From Albula goreensis (Eukaryota; Chordata; Actinopteri; Albuliformes; Albulidae): a DNA stretch of 64,000 nt. Shown one piece after another: positions 12,891-26,150 of this stretch. Position numbers and translations under genes: made by a program. Within the stretch, counting starts at the first letter, position 1, and each line of letters starts with the position of its first letter. Where the stretch lies: NCBI GenBank assembly GCA_022829145.1, contig CM040745.1, forward strand, positions 25,698,906 to 25,762,905, given 5' to 3'. A model generated the notes under the pieces. That model was not told where the DNA came from, did no database searches, and saw only the letters and a program-made list of their open reading frames with translations.

Positions 12891-13671
12891 AGGGGAAAAA
12901 AGCATCCCAGAGAATGTTTGTAGATTTGTGCTCTTTTGAGTTTGCATCTGAGAACGAAGCACTTATCAGTGCTGTTTCTTCTAATCACATGCTCATCTAA
13001 TTTGCAAATTTGTATATGTGTGTGATTGTTGGATTTGTCTTATATTCTGTTTTCAGTGCCATGGAGTCAGAGTCTTTTGCATACTATACATACAATAGGC
13101 CTACCTTTTTAATGATATAATATAGATCATACTTGTTGACATAATACACAGTACTTACTCAAAATATTATCAGAAGGCCACCAAAAAAAAAAAAAAAAAA
13201 ATCATTTATTTCAGCATATGATGTGAAGTATTCAGGTAAATGTACTAAGGTTATGACAATGAGAAGGCTTGTTATTCATATTTATCTGTCCAACCACAAA
13301 CATCTCTTGGTTTTCTCTCTTCTTAATGCTGGGCCCATCTCAGGAGTCTTTTAACGAGAGCAAAGACATGCGTACCTTCTGTTTCCACCACACGGTGTTC
13401 GTGTTGGCAGCACTCCACATTTCCTGGTTTTCCTGTTTGGTCTGCCTTCTTTAGTCTGTTCCTTATCTTTATATCGTTCATTCCTCTTCCTTGATCCAGC
13501 GCTTGGCTGTGCCGTGTGCTTCTTGGCACACCCTCCTTTTCAGCTCGGCCTCAGTGAATGGCAGTGTCCTTTGTCTTGTCTTCCCGATTGAGAGCAAGGG
13601 GGTGAGAGAAAACAGCTCTGGCGCTGCTCTGCTGGTACTGTCACCCCCTATCCCACGCTTCCACCGTGCTG

Positions 13672-13711
13672 TAAGGGTGTCCTGGATAAGGGTGTCTGCT
13701 GAATGACCTAA
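13672..13711 (+). repeat. L2-type/SINE 3' tail remnant
   Basis: The sequence GTGTCCTGGATAAGGGTGTC followed by TGCTGAATGAC is a close match to the 3' end shared by fish L2 LINEs and the SINEs that use them (a TGGATAAGNGCGTCTGCTAAATGAC type). Upstream sequence from about 13490 may be the rest of the element, but I cannot recognise a tRNA head. It marks an old retrotransposed copy in + orientation. Confidence 0.6.
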
Positions 13712-16700
13712 AAAATAATCCAGCCCTTCCCATGCCTGAGCCAGGCCTTGTTTCCTTTAGAACTGAAGAAGAAAGGACTCATGTTTCAATGTGAAATATT
13801 TTGCTAAACAAATGCAGTTAGAGAGTGTGTGAGAGAGTAAAATAGCCCTCCCTATAATTCTCTCTACAGAATGCTCACACCATGTCCACATGCTCTACAC
13901 GCATCACACAGAAACACAGCACGAAGTGCATGTAATCCATACATTGTACACTAAATATAGATGCGGCCTGTTGTTATGATGCACATTCATGAAGGTGTTA
14001 CAGTGAGTCCATTCCTGGGAAGTGTATGTAACCATTGGTTCAAGGAAAAAAAATGTTCACATGCATGTGTTAGTGACTGCCAAGTGTGTGATACTTTCCA
14101 TTTACTCTTCAGTGCTATTGGACTATGGAAAATCAATACTCCCACCCGCTCAAATGCACCAAGCTATGAGGTTATAAAAAGAACTTTGTCTCTTACAGAC
14201 AAAAACAGAGATCTTTATATATTCTCAACAGGATTACCGCAGTCCTGTCTGCAGTTTCATTTAACTCACTTGTTGCCAGCTACACAATGCTTTCCCTAAA
14301 TCATTGTGCTTACTAAATGCAGTGGATGTCAGTTGGAAGATGTTGTAAAAACAACAAGTGGCAGCACGGCCATTTGAAACAATAGTCAATGGGGCCATGG
14401 AGGTTGCTGCTGCATCTGTATCCTCCTCGGAGTCTGTGTACTGTGGAACACAATATGAATTCAAATTCAAAATATAGCCTAAATGACTCATATAAGATAA
14501 TGTGACTTTTAAAATGACAAAACCAGAAACTAGGGCAGTTGCTTTTTACCTCCTAGTGGTACATTTTAAAAAAAAAAAAAAAACAAATAATTCTTTCAAG
14601 TATCCAATGATGTTATGGAGGGCTCATCTTGTCCAGTGGCAACTCATTGAGGAGTAGTTGGAGTTATATTAACACCCTGTAGAGGGCACTGTTGCTTGCC
14701 ATTGTTCATGGTCATTGTCATAAGTGTCAGGCATGAAGTCCACAATGCTCTGTGTGTATGACAGTGAGAACAGTGCACCTCAAGTTTATTTGATTGGGTT
14801 AATAAGCTACCAGAAACATTAATAAATGTGATTATAATGTAGCTCAGGCAGTGTTTTGCAAAAATTTTAAAGGCAATACAGATATCAGAGTTAAATTTAC
14901 TAAAAGGTAATGCAATGCAACAGTACTGTCGATGAGTTGCAAGACAACAAGTGTAAGCACACTATTTCAAACCATGCATCATCTATTAATACTTAATCTG
15001 CATCATCACAATCAGAAGTCCTGTTCCTTCCATTTCTTTGAAAGATTTAATATAAATGACACGCGTGTAACTTGTTTATGTGTAAAATGTAATCTTAGAA
15101 TGTGATGCAGAGACACATTTCCATGCCTGCGAATGCGGTTGTAGATGTTTTTCAGAAGTTGAATGCTTGTGCTTGTTGCAGCAGGAAATAGCCTTTGATG
15201 AGGAAAGAACAGTGACATTCTGAACGCTCCATAAATATTTTGAAGAGGATCCCTTTATTGTTTAATCCTGACATAATGTGAAACACTCTCTCCCTCACAC
15301 TCAGACAGATATTAAGCTTGTTTCTGTTATTACTGAATAAATTAAGAGTAAATAATGAATCTCATTAACATATGTCCAGAGACATCTTACATTTGTAAGA
15401 TCAATTTATCTTATGAGGACTTCATCATGTTAATCACTAAATCCCCATATTTGTGTATCCGAAAATGATTATGGTTAGCAATTATGAGTGGGCTTTATTA
15501 CCAAGTACACAAATTAGATATCCTTATATATTTTATCTGGCACATTTGTATATACAGTTTAACTCTCAAATCCATGTATTAAAATCCAAGTATGTATGTA
15601 TGTGAATCAAGCCCCAATTACATTTATCTGGGAGAGAAAGAATCCAGATGACACAGTCTTTACTGAGAATGAATTAATGTGCTAAGTGTCAATAACTACT
15701 GCACAAAACTCAATTCCCTGTTGAAGGACCTTTGAAAACTGACACAATTAATCAATCAATCAAATGTATATTGTTGAGTGTGTGTGCATTATAATGAACA
15801 ACTAATTTGGTGAAAGCGATTGCAAGTGCATAATAATATGGTTAGGTGATGCATGTTGTTAGGTTCTGTTTCTGTATCTCATTGTCAGATTTATGAGGAT
15901 TGGCTTGTAGTTTACCTTAAAGGTGCATCTGTGTGCATGTGTTCTACATGTTGGATATATGTGTCCTAGCATGACTACAACATAACAACCAAGCAGGGCA
16001 TTATTGGAGCAAACATGAGGTTAAATTTAGGCAGAGGAGAGTAAGTATTTGTTTTCTGTTGCAGTTGGATTCTAGGTACTATTGGGACCTAATGAGAAGA
16101 TGTCAACATATGTCAACACAGTGCATATTAACTGCAGGGCATAAATAAACACAACCAGAGGAGATACTATCTAATGCTCACGTTTGTATTTATATTCCCA
16201 GTGATGCATATGTCCTTGTCTCTGTTTGCATTGCCGGTGTTGAGGTTTATGTATGCTACACAGGCTGATCCCACAATTCAAAAGGACAGAGCATCTAATT
16301 TCTTGTCACTGTCTCTTAAATTCCTAAAGGTACAATTAGCATTTTGTTTGACAAAATGTTGAAAGGTTCATAGATTGATCTTTGCTAAAATGTAGCGAGA
16401 TGTTTTTTTCAAATGCAAATTTTGACATTTAATAACTTTTATTCCAGATCTGTTTATGGATTGTAAAATCGTGCATACGTTTAATGAGAATAATGTGAAA
16501 TTACAATGTTTAAACACAATCACGGTGCAACACACAAAGTGTGTAATTTAGTGCTGCTGCAGTGAAATTTTTACTGTCCTTGATTTATACCTTCTGCATG
16601 GCATTTTTTAATGAGAGGGACCTGCATTTCATGGATGCATGTCCCAGGAAAGTACATTTATTGCAGGTCTTTTTTTCTCAGGAGTGTTTTCCCTCCTGAA

Positions 16701-16969
16701 ATAATGTCAGCACTTTCCCACCTTCAAAGTCCTTTTGTTTTCAAATCTATTAACAATTCTAATTGTACAGGAACACTTGTTAAGTAAGCATGGTAAATAA
16801 GGCAGGAAACGCATGATTTCCTTTCAGCACAGATTAAAGGTACAACTCCTTACGTTGTGTTGAAACCCATTAATGAGGTTTTAACTATAAATGTTGGCAG
16901 GAAAATTATACTCTTGAGTGGCATAAGAACAGCAGCAGCTTTTCACAAAGCCTGAGAAGAACAATATTT

Positions 16970-17440
16970 TTTAGAAAGAAAAAATACAGCTTCCTCATCT
17001 GGTATCGGTTAATTAATATCCTTGTTAAAGTATCTTCAAAGGGATGCAATCACACCATATTTGATTAAAGCGATATATGAGAAAGCAGCATATTTTCTTT
17101 TAGCCTTTTGGCTAATTGAACTGCTTTATATGGCGTTGACTAGTTTTTCCTAGACACAACAGTACGCCCTGGCTTTGCTATTCAAGATGCCCATATCTTA
17201 ATTGCAGATCATTTTGTAAATGTGGTGCAATTTCCTTTACAAGACAGCTACTGTTAACTGCTATTTTTAAAGCCAATAACAACGTCAAAGCCATGGATGA
17301 TTAAAGCAATTAAAGTTTCCCTTTGTTTTTAGAATACTGAGACATGGTGTTTGCGTAACGTTTATTAAACACCAATCGAATGGAATTAATTCTGTCATCA
17401 GGGAAGTTTTCTCTGACAATTACATATCAGCACTGGAAAC
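16970..17440. other. candidate conserved noncoding enhancer
   Basis: The block has repeated homeodomain-like cores: a palindromic TTAATTAA at about 17009, GATTAAAGC near 17064 and again near 17300, CTAATTG at 17112, and GGAATTAATTC near 17383. CpGs are retained at about 17072, 17134, 17165, 17282, 17355 and 17378. No repeat or coding signature is seen. It is among the more enhancer-like stretches upstream of the gene, but without alignment this stays an inference. Confidence 0.38.
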
Positions 17441-17849
17441 AGTGTTCACTGTGCCTTACACAGCTCATAGTGATGGGCAGCTGATTTTTCATAAATAAAC
17501 CTAAATAATCCCTCTGACAAGGGTTATGTATTGCTTTAATTTCATGTCACTACTACTTTTTTTCCATCTGCTATAAATAATTAGAAATGCCATACATTTT
17601 CTCCTAAAATAAATTAACATTTATGTGTGGTGTTAACTATGCCTGCCATCAGTATTAAATGATTCCATGCCTAATTTGAGGGAATGCAGGTAAGACAATT
17701 CGCTAAACATAGCCATTTCAACAGATTCTTGTTATCAGAACTTTAGTCTGAATTTACTGTTGCACCTTATAAGTTCTGATTTTCCTCTTGTCCTCTGATC
17801 ATTTATTGTCTTGGGGTGATCCATTGTGCTCAGCGAAGTGACAGTCATG

Positions 17850-18600
17850 CCTTCTCAGCTTCACCATGAGGGTGTTTCACCCTTGTAATCAACTCAATTC
17901 CATTCTTGGACCTCTTCATCAAACATGGTATATCTGGCTTTGCTGGAATGTCCCCACAAATTCATTCTGAAGAAGGAAGGGAACAAAATATTGTTATATT
18001 TCAATTGGTCTCTGAATGTTTTATCTAAGTTTCCACTGGACAGAAATTTTTCATGCTTCTTTTTAGTGTAGACAAGACCATTTTCTGCATAGCAGATTCT
18101 TGCTTCACAGAAATCTTTATTCTGTACTTATTGGCATACTAAGTGGTTTGCTTGGCAGTATTGAGTGAACTTGAATCATCTCCTAAAGGGCACAAATTGG
18201 TCATCTACTGTCACTAGGTCATTAGGAATGAGCTGTTTTTGGCAGTTAGCAAGAAAAACATTCCACACATATCTGAAAGCTGCTATGTTACATGTTAGCA
18301 GCCTAATGTTTCTTACCCTTTCATCATTACAACTAAGGAAGCAACAAATGTATTCAGATCTTTCAATAGGCATTGTGTCTGTACATTGAGTTCAAGGTGG
18401 GTCTCCAAACTGCTCTCAAGAGAAAACATTCCAGTTTTTATTATATCCTACTAGAAGAGAAGGACCTAGAAAAGCCAGCAGCCCATTTTTAGGTTGGCCT
18501 ATATCTTTCCATTCTTCCTCTTTACTTACAGTAGTTTGCTGTTTTAGGTGAGGTTACAGATCCCTGCTTCAGAAAGAAGTGCTACCATGTATTTGTTCCA
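17850..18600 (-). pseudogene. piggyBac-family transposase remnant, minus strand
   Basis: Read on the minus strand, pieces of a piggyBac transposase follow in the right order. About 18432-18486 gives GLLAFLGPSLLVGYNK, the conserved block at the start of the catalytic region. The 65-codon frame 18373-18176 gives a MPIERxxxICxFL segment, then LTxNIAAFRxVWxxFLxNC, then VTVDDQFVPFRR. The Asp in the TVDD/TIDE position corresponds to the first catalytic Asp of the family. A KFTQY motif follows after a stop. Several stops and frame shifts show that it is dead. No TTAA-flanked ends were identified, so the element limits are approximate. It belongs to a different subfamily from the fragment at 23345-23785. 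Confidence 0.7.
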
Positions 18601-20040
18601 CAAGTGGACAAGCTTGCTCTAATTGTAATTGCAATTAGTGCAACTATTTTAGCCAGATAGAGGAGCTCACTAAGGAAATGGATGAAACAAATACATGACA
18701 GTAATGTTCCCTGAAGCTGGTTTCCACAAACTTCTAGTTGCTGTTCATTAAAAAAATCTCTAGGATATAGCAAGGCTTTCCTGGCAGTGAAAACCAGAGA
18801 TCTAAATTGAACCCTAGATGAAGATGGAATAAGGCTGTATAAAGGCTTTGCTGATAACAAGCTGTTTTGTTTTTGTTTATAAGCAAGTTTATAAGTAAAG
18901 CTTAAAAATATGGGGAATATGTGTTCTTCTATTAAGATAATTAAATTTAACTAATTAAACTTTAAAATGTGTTTGTTTAATGTTTTTAATGAATAATACT
19001 ATTACCCCTCAAAAACGTAGGTGATAAACGATTGATCCTTCCATTTCCTCTTGATTCACTTGGGTATAAAAATCAAGTAACACTGGCCCAAAATGATTTG
19101 CCATCCACCAATGGAAAAGGAAAAAAACTGTCAGAGAGAAATGGTTATTGATCTTCACTTTAATATCACTCATCCTCACCATTATTTTGGAGATAATCAA
19201 AATTTTGATTGCCAGGAATTGGATGCAAGTGCATTTTTTTCCCTACACATAGTGAGGAAGATAGTTTTGCAAGTAAAAAAAATCCAAGGGTCACAGTTGG
19301 AGAGCAGCAGAGTTTGGGGTCATTTGGGGCCCAAAAGAATACTTACAGGCCACATCCACCACAGGGTGTTTGGAAGGGTTTCCAGAGCAAAGTCCTGATT
19401 GAGTGCAACAAAGAAGGTGAGGTTCCAGGAGTTTCCCACCAAACACCACCAGCACTTTCACTGGAACTGAGTCCTGTGGTTTCCCATGAGACCAAAGTCT
19501 TTCTGCGCCAGGAGGCTGAGACTTGGCAATAGGCAGACATTTTGGAATGACACACCAAATACACCTCACAATCAAAAAATGTTGACAAAATATGTAAATA
19601 GATAAATAAGAATAAGTAAATAAATAAAATATAGCTCATAATCGCTTTTTATGTTGTACAGCCTTTTTTGCTCATATTCATCAATGGACTCAGATAAGTC
19701 TGGAGTCCACTGGCCTCAGTAAAAGTATCCTAGTAAAAAAAAAAATCAGCTTACAAAATCCCTCTACTATGTTATTATATGTTGATGACAGAAAATGTGA
19801 TGATACATGTTTGTCTAATGTGGTGAAAATATTGCTATAACTATTAGAAATGCTTAATGATTTTGGAATAAAGTCAACACTCAGCTCTTGGAAATGTAAT
19901 TAAGGTACTCATTAACATTGCTCCAGAATATGATCGCTAATAGCTAGCTAGGAAACTATAAATACTGTAGGAGTCATATTCTAGGAAAAAAAAACATGTA
20001 ACAGTGCAGAATTGACCATATTGGAATTAAACTTGTCTAG

Positions 20041-20272
20041 CTGCTTGGGGCGGTAGAGGCATATATTCACAGCACAGCTGTATGTGCTGAGACTGGCCAT
20101 TTGAGTCCCAGCCTCAAAGTTACTAACTTTGCTGCGCAGTCTGCATTGGCAAGACAACAATTTGGTTTAGCCTCCCTGGGGCAAGATAGGGGTTAAGCTG
20201 ATTAGAAGTAATCCGCATTTTCCTGGTCTGTCATCCACTCCTGGCCAGCGGAGCACCAGCAGGTGAGCGAAT
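20041..20272 (+). repeat. SINE-like element (unrecognised family)
   Basis: This GC-richer unit of about 230 bp has a tRNA-type B-box-like stretch, ATTTGAGTCCC, at about 20099-20109 and a head rich in GGGGCGGTAGAGGC. It then runs through a body of balanced composition to GGAGCACCAGCAGGTGAGCG near the end. The shape suggests a polymerase III derived SINE. I see no second copy in the window and no clear target duplication, so a unique sequence is possible. Confidence 0.4.
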
Positions 20273-20523
20273 GAAGTATATGCTGACTTTTTTAACTAGT
20301 ATAGTGTGCTAGCTAACATTTACTTCAAATATGGAAATTAGCTAGCTTTCTGATTTGTTGTAACAAACAACTATATATGTGTCAAAGATGTGTCACCTTT
20401 TCATCAAAGATGAAAAAATGGGGGATTTGTTTTGAATGAAAAAAAATATTTGCTCAGAGGTGAGGATTACCTAAACAACTACAACAAGAAGAATCATTCA
20501 TAGCTATTTCTTATACAGAAATA

Positions 20524-21057
20524 CAGTAAACCCCCGTTATATCTCGATTCAGTTTTCACAGTCCCAGTTTTCTTCTGTAAGGTCTATTAATTTTAATATC
20601 GCTTATATTTTCGCCATTTTGCGGCATTCCGCAGCATTGTTTATGAGTTTAAATCTCTCGCGTCATGATAAAATAGCCGTACGTACCGATTCAGCCAATC
20701 AGAGCGTCGGTATTGTTTTCTTGGCCGTTTATTGGCTGTTGTGTTTTAGAAGTATCTCGCTGCTTGCCTTGCTCTGACTCAGTTCCGCGTGCCTCCAAAC
20801 AGTGCATGGCGTTCTGCATAACTTTAAATGAAACAATATTTTTGTGTTTTCTATTGGTCTTACTCTCTCTCAATATCTTTTATGTGTTTAAATATGTTTC
20901 TATTGTTTTAAAAGGCCTTAATCGATTTTAAAAGTACCGTAAAACTTATAATAACATGCCTAGGATGTATTTAAATAGGGTATTCTTTATTTCTTGGATT
21001 TTCACTTATTGCGGGTTGGTCTGGAACGTAACCCCCACGATGGAGAGGGGTTTACTG
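20524..21057. mobile_element. pogo/Tigger-like DNA transposon, non-autonomous
   Basis: The 534-bp element is flanked by TA (20522-20523 and 21058-21059). It starts CAGTAAACCCCCGTTATATC, and the inverted complement of its end starts CAGTAAACCCCTC, giving a short terminal inverted repeat. The right end carries the phrase TTGCGGGTTGGTCTGGAACG followed by TAACCCCCACGATGG, typical of Tigger-type ends. The interior is rich in CpG compared with its surroundings and encodes no transposase; the small frames inside are not of the DDE type. It probably was moved by an autonomous pogo relative. Confidence 0.8.
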
Positions 21058-23344
21058 TAGTGTACAATAAAATTGTATCCATTGTGTAAGTTTTTGTATG
21101 AATCACAACATGATAGTCTGTCTTTTTATCACACATTCATGTTGATGATCATTTAATTTTGCGGTTTTCAACAGGTGGCTGGTTATATTTTTCATTTTGT
21201 GGCTGCTGTTTTATATCAACATGTCACTCTCAAAGACACAGGGGGACAAAGTCTCATAAACAAGAACGTGCATTTCATGGATGAAATCTGTCCAAGGTCC
21301 AAAGTTCTGTTTCCTGTTTCAAACGTGGACTCCCATGAGGCCATAGTTTATTATATTTAAACACATCACCAAATAAGTCTTGTTCTATGGTATGTGATAT
21401 ATTGAGGAGATTGAAATGAAAACACATTTCCTTTGAGAAGGTGGATAATGAGATATTTCCTTTTTTGCAGAAATGTACAGATCCAAGGATTAAAGCTGAG
21501 GGCTTGGGTTCAGTTTTTCCTTATCTTTGATTTACAAATAACTTCAGCATTTCTATTTCACTAATACATCTTGGAAATTGTAGTAGTCATGAAAATGAAT
21601 AAAAATCAAATTACATTAAACAAGAAACTAATTTATTTGTATTTAATAGCTTTTTTTTATTATTATTAATTTAAAGTGCAACCACAGACAGTTCACTTCA
21701 GAAATGTTGAAATGTAAAAAGCCTTTAGCCCTGAATTCAACTCTGAGACTTATTCAACCTGGACTGCACTGATGTAAATCCTCCAGTTTAGATCTATGTG
21801 TAATGTTTTCTTTATGTGATAAATGTGAAAATGTGCCCAAACCACCTGTGACCTGTTATAGCTGTAAGTTATGTGCTCAAGGGGAAAACGAGTTGCACAG
21901 CTCACCATTCTTCTACAACACAGACACAAAAGATATTGAGATTTCCTGAAATTGCCTTCCTCCGGAAATTGTAGAAATCATCAATTGTTCAACAACTTTG
22001 TAATTATATAAGACCGCTCACATGATATTTGTTTTTCATATTCACATATATTTTTCTGAAATGTAAGATGTCGCAATGTGTCTGTATTGATTTTTTTATA
22101 CCTTGCTGTCTTACAAAGAAGTGTTTGTGTCTGGGTTTTGTGAATGTTTTGAGCAATGTCCTTACTTATGGTAGTTTATTGCTGACGATAATTATGGTAA
22201 TTCTTCCATATCTACATCAAATGAAAGTGATGTAGGATCTTGTTCTATAGATATCATATTGCCAGGGTAATTTATAGGCTGAAAACAAATCCTTGAAGTT
22301 ATGTCGTTTTAAATTCTGAGGAAAAATATCAGAGGTAACATGAAGAGGGTGGATATCATCAAGTCTTGAGCAATTGTACAGTATGCAGTAGTGGAAATGG
22401 GCTGGAATGCGATCCAATAAATCCTGGAGTGAAGCTGACGGGAACCTTTCTCCATTTCTAGAAAGACCCTGTCTTAAATTTTGGAAAACGTCTTAAATTT
22501 TGGAGTGTTACAGCATGATTGAATTATTTAGTCTTCCATGGTTATGTATGTGGTAAAGAAGATTATAAAAGGTTGTAATATCCAATGACTAAAAGCATTA
22601 ATGCCCACCCAAAGCCTGTTTTTTAATGCCATCTCCTAGCAATTAAAATAAGGGTTAAATCATAGCCAGTGCATGTTGAAGGTCAGAATAAGGAGTACTG
22701 AAGTTAGACACATTTATTGCAAGAAACTCACTGCAGAGCAGATCCCATAATCTAGAAACTTCTTCTAAACTCTCCTCTTATTTTGCAATTCAAGTAGTGT
22801 CATCTAAAAGATGGGGTAATATGTAGAGGTGTTACCAAGAAACATTTTATCCTTACCTTAATTAACAAAATTAAATGATTAAACAGATGTGTTTGTGAAC
22901 CACTCCCTTTGTTTACATTACACAGATATTATATAAATCAATGTGACCTCAAAAAGGCCCAAAACTGATTTTTTTTTTCTTTTTCAAGCTTGCATACTTA
23001 AGAGGAAAAAATATTTTAATCCACACATGCACTTCCACAAAAACATGGTCTCACATACAGAAACACCTATGGGAAACAGGGAGTCCAACTACCCATCTCT
23101 CTTTCACAAGTGCTAATATTATTATTCCTAAGACAGGAACCTTACTGTATATTTCCAGGGGGTACTCCATCCACACTCAGCAGGGGAGGAACAAAAATCA
23201 TAAAAAGGCTCTACATGGGGGTCCTACCAACATTACCCTCTGCAATAACATCTGCTCACTCTCTGTGGCTGAGAAATTAGCAATGTGAGCAGAGGGATGT
23301 GAGGAGCACAGCCTTGATCACACCAGTAACGTCTGCGTGGCCGT

Positions 23345-23785
23345 GATCACAGCAGTGAAATCAGTGAGGAAGTGTCTGAAAATGAATGAAGTCATGACAT
23401 CAGTTCTGATTATGATGAATTGTCAGATGAGGAGAAAATGGATATTGTCCCTTAAAACCACCTCATGGACCTCATTCCCCCAGTATGGATCAGGCAGCAA
23501 CAGCCGCAGGAATCAGAAAGTTATTTCCAGGGCCCATTGGATGGCACTGACTCATGTCACAGAATCAAAATCTACTTTTCAGCTGCTCTGTCCTCAGGCA
23601 ATTCAGAAAATACTTATAGAAGTGACTAACCTAGAGGGTATTTAGATCTTTTGGGCAGAAGAGTGAGCTGAATGAAAGCCCATTTGCATGCTGATTTGGG
23701 GTTCCTCATCTTGGCTGGAGTGTATAATCTGAAGAAGAATGACTCAGAGGATTCAGCAACAGGCAGGACCATGCTGCACTTTCAG
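23345..23785 (+). pseudogene. piggyBac-family transposase N-terminal remnant, plus strand
   Basis: From 23345 the frame starting at GAT reads a very acidic stretch rich in SEE, SDYDEL and SDEE, as in piggyBac N-termini. A region with FQLLCPQAIQKILIEVTNLE follows around 23577-23636. The clear signature is at 23693-23785: LGFLILAGVYNLKKNDSEDS then ATGRTMLHF, matching the FLGLLILAGVY block that opens the catalytic region, followed by the GRPIF-like motif. Frames change and stops intervene, and nothing of the later catalytic core is visible downstream. It is a broken, partial copy. Its LAGVY variant differs from the LLVGYNK variant of the minus-strand fragment 5 kb away, so the two are likely to be separate insertions. 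Confidence 0.65.
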
Positions 23786-24369
23786 TCAGGACTGTAAAAC
23801 ACTGTCACATTGCTCAGCTGATAGCAATTTTTACAATGTGGGAATGTTTCACATTTAGCAGTGTCTTCTATTGTTTTAATGGTTCCCCCCTCACAGTCTT
23901 GAATGTCAATTCCATGAGACACAGACACACACTCTCCTCCAAAATAAGTGGTGTCAGTTGCTGCTTATTTTCACACAGTAGTCCACAGTAGAGCTTGTAC
24001 AGACATGAGTCAGGGATGACACCACTTGAGCAACTTGGACAGAAAGACTGTGGGTCTGATGGTGAGCAACGAGACATTTCTGCTGGCATGGAGGTCCCTT
24101 CTTCTCTAGTGACCACTACTGTATGTGCACTCTTATCACTTCAGCAGAACATGTCTGTTGGAAAATGTTCTGCTTCCATTCTGTTCAAAAACAAGGGAAC
24201 ATGTTGAATTTATGAAGTCCAGTACCCTCTTAAATGTTAAGAGCAGCAGTAGCCCATGCACAGATAAGTGTATCTTGACTTAATACCAGTCTACTGAGTT
24301 TGAGGAACAAAAATGGGATTGTTTGAATACATATAATTAGCCTCATCAAACAGATACTGTAGCCTCTGT

Positions 24370-24710
24370 GAATTAGGCTGAGCCAGGGGTTTTGTACGCT
24401 TTGCGTCACTTGAAGTCACCTCATTGATTACCCAGAGCACAGAGCAAACGGCCCCTGCATCTCATGTACATTATAACAAATGTTCTCTTTGCATTACAAT
24501 TGAATTGTGATTGTTATGTTCAATCAATGGGAAAGGTCAAAGGATCGCCTCTGCCAGCGATTTAATGGAGAAGTCGATGGGGATTCATTTTAATCACTGC
24601 GGCTGTTGCAGAGCGAGCATAACAGAGACTGTCAATGGTGCGGTAATTACTACTGTTTATATGGGTTTACCTTGCAATTTAGATATCCACAAATCTTTTA
24701 TTTTTTCATG
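24370..24710. other. candidate conserved noncoding enhancer
   Basis: The block holds several retained CpGs (24399, 24404, 24449, 24545, 24558, 24575, 24600, 24614, 24641), homeodomain cores (GGTAATTACTACTG near 24642 and TTTTAATCAC near 24589) and no repeat signature. Two short + frames cross it without recognisable motifs. The sharp edges against repeat-rich surroundings and the CpG retention suggest purifying selection, which I cannot test here. Confidence 0.4.
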
Positions 24711-26150
24711 TTAAGAGCCATGTAACACTAAATTGCAGGGTATAGGACACCTCACAATCATTGGGGGTGGAAGGTTGGGGGTGTGGGGTGTCTCAATGAG
24801 TCTTTGAAAGTAACATGAGTTTCATATTTCTTTGTGACTCAGTGTGTTGTCTTTTGTTATAGACCTTTCGTACTGCCATGGTTTGTCAGATGAACACTTT
24901 TGTATTTTTCAGTGTTACAACAAAATGCAACAATTACATACTGTGTAAGCCAACACTGAAAAGCAAGTGAAATAGACTTGCCTATGAAGTTAATTTCACC
25001 TCACTGAAAAAAAAAAAAACAGGTATGTCTAAAATTTTATTCTGGATTGATTTACTCAGGCTGAAACAAAATTGTCTTTAAACTACTCAAAAAATCCCTT
25101 AGTTTTAATTTATTTTGAATATAAAGTATATGGCCAAGTGACCAAGCATGAACATTCTTTGCAAATCTGTCTGTGTTGTTACATTCCGCAGCAACACTGT
25201 CTTGAAGACCGATGTATTTAAGCTTGTTTTTGACTAGCAAAAGAGTACCACATTATGATACTATCATTTTAGTGGAGGTTAATTCCCCCAAAAACTGAGA
25301 TCTTGAAGAACCAGTAACACTTCACACAAGCTTTATTAAAACAGGCAAATATAAAAAAGTGTGCATCAGTTATAACATTTTTTACTCATATAATGATGCC
25401 GCCTGCATAACAATGTGACTGAGATGAATTACAATATTGACAAGTGTGAAATGTGTAACAAAATGTCACAGAAAATATCAATTGCGATGACAGCTACAGT
25501 GAGAGAATGAAATTGAATAAACCAATAGCTTCCCACTAATTAGAATATATATTAGTGGGCTCTATCCAATGTGAATTTTGACAGTTTTCATTTTGACGCA
25601 CATTCTGCCTTTCTATAAAGCCTATGCCATTTTGGAATAAACAGGAAATAACACAGTGCTCTCACTCTGATGGGAAAATAATTTCTGTACTTAATTTAAC
25701 CAAATCCTTAATATGCTCAACCACTGAAAATGTATCATTTAGTAGTGTAATATTATAATCCAATGTGCTTTTTTCACTTTTATCTGCAATTGTGAGACAA
25801 AGGTGAAGTGTTTATCCACTCAAGGTTGTTGTAAACATTTAAACACTCATGCAAACACCTTTATATTGATTTAATTCTCAACCCATGGTACATACCACAG
25901 TGAAATAGTGACATATATTTTTGGTCTTAAAATGTCACTCAATTTAATTTAAGAAAAGTACTGGTCTCTTGACTCCATTAATGTAAGGGGAAAAGGACAA
26001 ACTAAATGTCTCCACTTATTTAAAAATAACATAAGCATTTAGGGAAGAAAACTAAATTGCAATCATTTCTGTATAGCACTCAATGTAACAAAAACAATCA
26101 ACACCAAATAACAATACCAATATATGAACATATCAGAGATCATTTTTCAA

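Noticed and set aside
24763-24788. G-rich stretch as G-quadruplex
   Set aside because: It has only three runs of three or more G, so it does not meet the four-run rule.
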